64,000 nucleotides of DNA from Streptomyces sulfonofaciens (GTDB taxonomy: Bacteria > Actinomycetota > Actinomycetes > Streptomycetales > Streptomycetaceae), in the NCBI RefSeq assembly GCF_014656295.1, contig NZ_BNCD01000013.1, positions 186,001 to 250,000 of the forward strand, given 5' to 3'. Under the pieces are notes generated by a model that saw nothing but the letters and a program-made list of their open reading frames with translations, searched no databases and was not told where the DNA came from. This document shows positions 61,146 to 64,000 of the stretch, in pieces. Both the position numbers and the translations under genes were made by a program. Within the stretch, counting starts at the first letter, position 1; the number at the start of each line of letters is the position of its first letter.

Positions 61146-63155
61146 TCAGTGGCCCGCGCCCGGCGCCCGGGGGCCGCACATGTCGTGTGCGGCGCGTACC
61201 GGGTCGGCCGGGAAGCGGAAGGCGGTGCGGCGCCAGGCGCCCGTGAGGTTGTGCCAGAAGCGGGCGGGGGTGAGCCGGGCGCGGGTGGCGGCCGCGAGGT
61301 CGGCCAGCGGCCCGCAGTGCAGGGCGCGGCGGGCCGCGGCCACCTGCGCCCGCCGCGCGCCCGGCGGCAGGTCGGCCGCGGTGCCGCGGTCGGCGAGGAC
61401 CCAGGCGCGCGGCAGGTGCTTGTCGTGGCCGACACGGCCGCCGGGCTCCCGCTCCGAGTGCGCGGCCAGCGGGTAGCCGAGCCCGATCGGGTCGAGCGCC
61501 GCGCCGGACAGCGGAACCACCGTGCCGTCGAAGCCCAGCACGGCGTGCACGCCGGTCACCGATGGCGAGGAGCCCGCCAGCCGCTTTCCGCCCAGCACCA
61601 GGGCCGGGGAGCCGGCCCGCTCGGCGGCGCGCACGGTGCGGGCGTAGGAGCGCAGCCGGGGCGCCGCCGCGAAGTGGTGGTGGACCGGGTGCGCGGAGGC
61701 GTTCTGCCGGACGTACACCCCGCGCTCGTCGGCGACACCGGCCGGGCCGATCCCGCCCGCGTAGCCGACCCGCAGCCAGCACGCGCAGGCCACCGCCCAG
61801 ATCCCGACAGCGGCCACCGCGCAGACCCAGGCCCGGGTGGCGGGTACGGCGAAGACCGGCAGCAGCATCAGCAGCAGGCCGGGCAGCAGCATCCGGCCGT
61901 GCATGAAGTCACCGCCCACCCTGATGACGTACAGCCAGCACAGCGCCCCCGCGAACACGGGCGCGAGGGCCTGCGCCCGCCGTGCGCGGTCCGGGCCCTG
62001 CGCCCGCGCGGCCCCCGCGGCGCCGACCGGCACCGTCCGAGCCCCCGCGGCGACGACCGGCACCGTCCGAGCCCCCGCGGTGCCGACCGGTGCCCGGGTC
62101 CGCCGTGCGCCGTGCGGCGCGGGCCGTCCGGCGAGGCGGGTACCGCGCGGCCGCCCGCGTACCGGCGCGGCCGTCGCCCGGGCGGATGGCCGGCCTGCCG
62201 TCGTGCCGCGGGCCCCGCCGGGCACCGGCCGCCGCAGTGCCCACAGCGCCGCGGCACCCACCACGAGCGCCGGGATCCAGAGCAGGTACGGGCCCGTGAA
62301 GTCGGCCAGGTAGCCGAGCCCCCGGCCCCACAGGCTCACCGACGCCTCCTTGGTGACCGCGGGCAGCGGCACCAGATGGCCGTAGTAGCCGGCGCGGAAC
62401 ACCTCGTAGGCGAGGGGCAGGGCGAGCGCGGCGGCGAGCGAGCACAGCGCGGCACGCCGCGGCGGGCGTGTGCACCACCACTGTGCCGCGAGCAGGACCG
62501 CGGACACCAGGCCCAGGTCCGGGCGCACCAGGGGCCCGAGGCCCAGCAGGGCGCTGGTCGCGGCCGAGCGCGGGCGCGTCACCAGACGCAGCCATGCGCC
62601 CGCTAGCCAGCAGGTGGTCAGGCCCGTCTCCAGGCCGGAGGTCGCGAAGTCCCAGACGGGCGGCAGCGCGAGCAGCACCAGGGAGCCCAGGGGCAGCAGG
62701 ACGACGGGGGTGCTGCCGGGGCGGCACGCGCGGGTGTGCAGCCGCACCGCGCCCAGGGTCGCGAACCCGAAGCCGAGCACGGTCAGCAGCAGGCCCGAGC
62801 AGACCGCGGCCCGCGCCAGGTCGAGGCCCGGCAGCCCGGCGAGGACGAGCAGCCACTGCCACAGCGTGCCGGTGGACGCTTCGGCGCGCTCACCCGCGTT
62901 GAACACGGGCCCGTGTCCCGCGAGCACCTGACGGGCCGTGCGCAGATAGATATGGCCGTCGTCGGACATCCAGCGCCGCTGGAAACCGGCCACGCCCACC
63001 AGCAGGACCGGCAGCACGAGGACCGCGAGCCGCGGGCGCCCGGCCGCATCGTGCCGCTCGGGGCGCCGCGCACGGCCCGCCGGGGGCCTGCGGGCCCGCG
63101 AGGCCCGAGAGGTCCGGGGGCCGCGGGAGCCGCGGGCGTGCGTGGACGTCGTCAT
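61146..63155 (-). CDS. GT-C membrane glycosyltransferase resembling AftB (arabinofuranosyltransferase-like)
   Basis: The 669-residue membrane protein starts after a basic lead with AVLVLPVLLVGVAGFQRRWM and SDDGHIYLRTARQVLAGHGP, then FNAGERAEASTGTLW. The Asp pair in the first outer loop and the following motifs resemble actinobacterial GT-C enzymes of the AftB/Rv3805c type, which use decaprenyl-phosphate sugars. About ten helices are predicted by eye, ending near 410, followed by a 230-residue soluble C-terminal domain. A repeat-encoded V-P/A-G-A loop lies between helices (62011-62100). ATG 63155 is used; ATG 63167 is also possible. The acceptor in an organism without arabinogalactan is not known. 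Confidence 0.8.
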   Translation of the reverse strand: MTTSTHARGSRGPRTSRASRARRPPAGRARRPERHDAAGRPRLAVLVLPVLLVGVAGFQRRWMSDDGHIYLRTARQVLAGHGPVFNAGERAEASTGTLWQWLLVLAGLPGLDLARAAVCSGLLLTVLGFGFATLGAVRLHTRACRPGSTPVVLLPLGSLVLLALPPVWDFATSGLETGLTTCWLAGAWLRLVTRPRSAATSALLGLGPLVRPDLGLVSAVLLAAQWWCTRPPRRAALCSLAAALALPLAYEVFRAGYYGHLVPLPAVTKEASVSLWGRGLGYLADFTGPYLLWIPALVVGAAALWALRRPVPGGARGTTAGRPSARATAAPVRGRPRGTRLAGRPAPHGARRTRAPVGTAGARTVPVVAAGARTVPVGAAGAARAQGPDRARRAQALAPVFAGALCWLYVIRVGGDFMHGRMLLPGLLLMLLPVFAVPATRAWVCAVAAVGIWAVACACWLRVGYAGGIGPAGVADERGVYVRQNASAHPVHHHFAAAPRLRSYARTVRAAERAGSPALVLGGKRLAGSSPSVTGVHAVLGFDGTVVPLSGAALDPIGLGYPLAAHSEREPGGRVGHDKHLPRAWVLADRGTAADLPPGARRAQVAAARRALHCGPLADLAAATRARLTPARFWHNLTGAWRRTAFRFPADPVRAAHDMCGPRAPGAGH
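62011..62100 (-). repeat. In-frame 30-bp tandem repeats in the GT-C gene
   Basis: Three units starting GCCCCCGCGG at 62011, 62041 and 62071, each 30 bp with GACCGGCACCGTCCGA in the first two, encode ten-residue repeats (GARTVPVVAA-like) in a predicted loop. Confidence 0.85.
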
Positions 63156-63329
63156 GTCCCGTTTCATCGGCCCGCGTCCACACGCCCTTGACGGCGGCAC
63201 GAAGCGGCCTGCGCCGAACGGGTGCGGTCGGGTGCCCCGGGGCGCCCGCGGGCCCGGCCCCGTTCTCCCGAAGCCGCCGCGAAGTGACAGGTAGCACTCC
63301 GTGGTCGAAGTGATGCCTGGTCAGGGTGA

Positions 63330-63600
63330 GCGGGGCGGGGGCTGGGAACGTCGCCGACCTGGGGGGCGGTGAGGCCGGCGCGGGCCTGCTCGACGGCTTC
63401 GGGCTACTCCTCGCGCCTTCCGTGCCCGGCGGAACGCCCGGTGGCTGCTCGCGACCGGAGTGGTTCCGGCCCTTGCGCTCGCCGGTGGGGATGACCAGGT
63501 CGGGCTGGATCTGCTCGCAGGCCGGGCTGGATCTGCTCGACGGACTCGCCGAGCGCCCGGCGCCCCAGCACGGTGTGCGGCATGTCGTCGGTGACGCCGG
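63330..63600 (-). pseudogene. Remnant of a recombinase/HTH-type gene
   Basis: Minus-strand frames show TDDMPHTVLGRRALGESVEQIQPG and, in another frame, EQIQPDLVIPTGERKGRNHS. Both look like parts of a helix-turn-helix segment seen with actinobacterial recombinase-like proteins, as I recall it. The two frames are offset by a 22-bp direct duplication (CGGGCTGGATCTGCTCG at 63501 and 63523). No intact gene is present. The family call is tentative. Confidence 0.4.
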
Positions 63601-63664
63601 TGGCCGGGCGCCGCCTGGGCCGGGCCGCCGGTGGTCGACGGGCGCGGGCAGGGCGGCCGGACAG

Positions 63665-63872
63665 TCGATCCCTGGCCTCGCTCGCCACCCGCCCCAGCGG
63701 GGCCACCGCACTGGAGCCGGCGGTTGTCGGCTCCTTCGCCGGAGCCGCGATCCTGGGTGCCTGGGACGGCGGACGCCTCGCCGCGAAAGTCTCGGGACCC
63801 CGCCCGCAACGCCTGTTCGCGCTGGTACCGCCGGCCGTGGCAGTCCTCGTGCTCGCCGACGCACTGACCTGA
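63665..63872 (+). pseudogene. C-terminal remnant of a TauE/SafE-like membrane exporter
   Basis: The frame ending at TGA 63870-63872 reads VVGSFAGAAILGAWDGGRLAAK and RPQRLFALVPPAVAVLVLADAL, which has the look of the last helices of TauE/SafE permeases (conserved R-L-F-A in the final helix). No start or earlier helices are visible, so only the 3' end remains. It is next to the TetR gene on the other strand, a common pairing. Confidence 0.4.
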
Positions 63873-63882
63873 CCGGAGAAGC

Positions 63883-64000
63883 TCAGGCAAGGGAGAGGAA
63901 CAGCTTCTCCAGCCTCGCACGCATCTGGTCGCGGTCCCCGGCCGCCTGCCCGCCCTCGGCCATGCAGTGCTGCAGCCCCGTCGCGATGATCGCGAACCCG
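63883..64000 (-). CDS. TetR family regulator, C-terminal end only
   Basis: The last 38 codons read GFAIIATGLQHCMAEGG, then DRDQMRARLEKLFLSLA and TGA, which is the usual end of Streptomyces TetR regulators. The rest, including the DNA-binding domain, lies beyond the right edge of the window. Confidence 0.6.
   Translation of the reverse strand, partial: GFAIIATGLQHCMAEGGQAAGDRDQMRARLEKLFLSLA

Noticed and set aside
63573..63872. Intact 99-residue gene
   Set aside because: Only the last 60 residues look like a membrane protein. The start is in a region of remnants and has no ribosome site, so I list it as a truncated pseudogene.

Overview
The window is high-GC actinobacterial chromosome with strong G/C third-position bias, GTG starts, ATGA/GTGA gene overlaps, Tat signal peptides and many TetR, GntR, LacI and MarR regulators. 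It is almost certainly a Streptomyces core-region segment. From memory, gene content and order resemble the S. coelicolor interval from the leucine-catabolic acdH-hmgL-accA1-accD1 operon to citA and the copper ATPase; this was not checked by alignment. No tRNA, rRNA, CRISPR array or intact mobile element is visible.

Layout. 1-6186 (minus): leucine/isovalerate catabolism operon (acyl-CoA carboxylase beta and alpha, HMG-CoA lyase, acyl-CoA dehydrogenase cut by the left edge), divergent from a TetR gene with two operators between them. 7267-10299: a second acyl-CoA dehydrogenase, thioesterase II and a phosphatase-family protein, then a decayed agmatinase gene. 10816-12246: anti-sigma-type ATPase and GntR regulator sharing a region with three identical-core palindromes. 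12628-16743: one giant ABC exporter with both halves in one chain. 16922-28492: secreted S37 peptidase, secreted NagZ-type GH3, VanZ-like membrane protein, TIM-barrel isomerase, MarR-GNAT fusion, Tat phospholipase C, ankyrin protein and the start of a short KdpD/KdpE-like pair (to 29181). 29399-33799: LacI regulator divergent from a three-gene Gfo/Idh/MocA - DUF993 - isomerase operon. 33988-38501: GNAT, a 5'-truncated XRE-type regulator, ribokinase, and a quinone-oxidoreductase/TetR pair with a clear 26-bp operator. 39380-43160: RecD2-like helicase and citrate synthase. 43161-44025: long intergenic region with a strong terminator and an unusual pair of matching hairpins that also lies inside a 39-codon ORF. 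44026-46888: copper chaperone and copper P-type ATPase with a CsoR-like box. 47352-48605: GNAT and a small HTH protein. 48987-56480: myo-inositol catabolism genes (IolE/IolI-like divergent from iolC, Cgl0159-type aldolase, iolB, iolD, iolA). 56981-61068: a hydrolase fused to an ABC ATPase, plus its permease. 61146-63155: a GT-C glycosyltransferase resembling AftB. 63201-64000: gene remnants and the end of a TetR gene.

Themes. Several units link acyl-CoA and sugar catabolism to local one-component regulators with visible operators. The window is also rich in short tandem repeats (9 to 40 bp units): some sit at or just after stop codons, others are in-frame and lengthen linkers inside otherwise normal proteins. 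Two or three genes are visibly decayed (agmatinase, XRE-type regulator, recombinase/TauE remnants). The observations I rate highest are the 43752-43871 hairpin/small-ORF element, the hydrolase-ABC fusion transporter, the asymmetric single-chain ABC exporter and the DUF993 operon.
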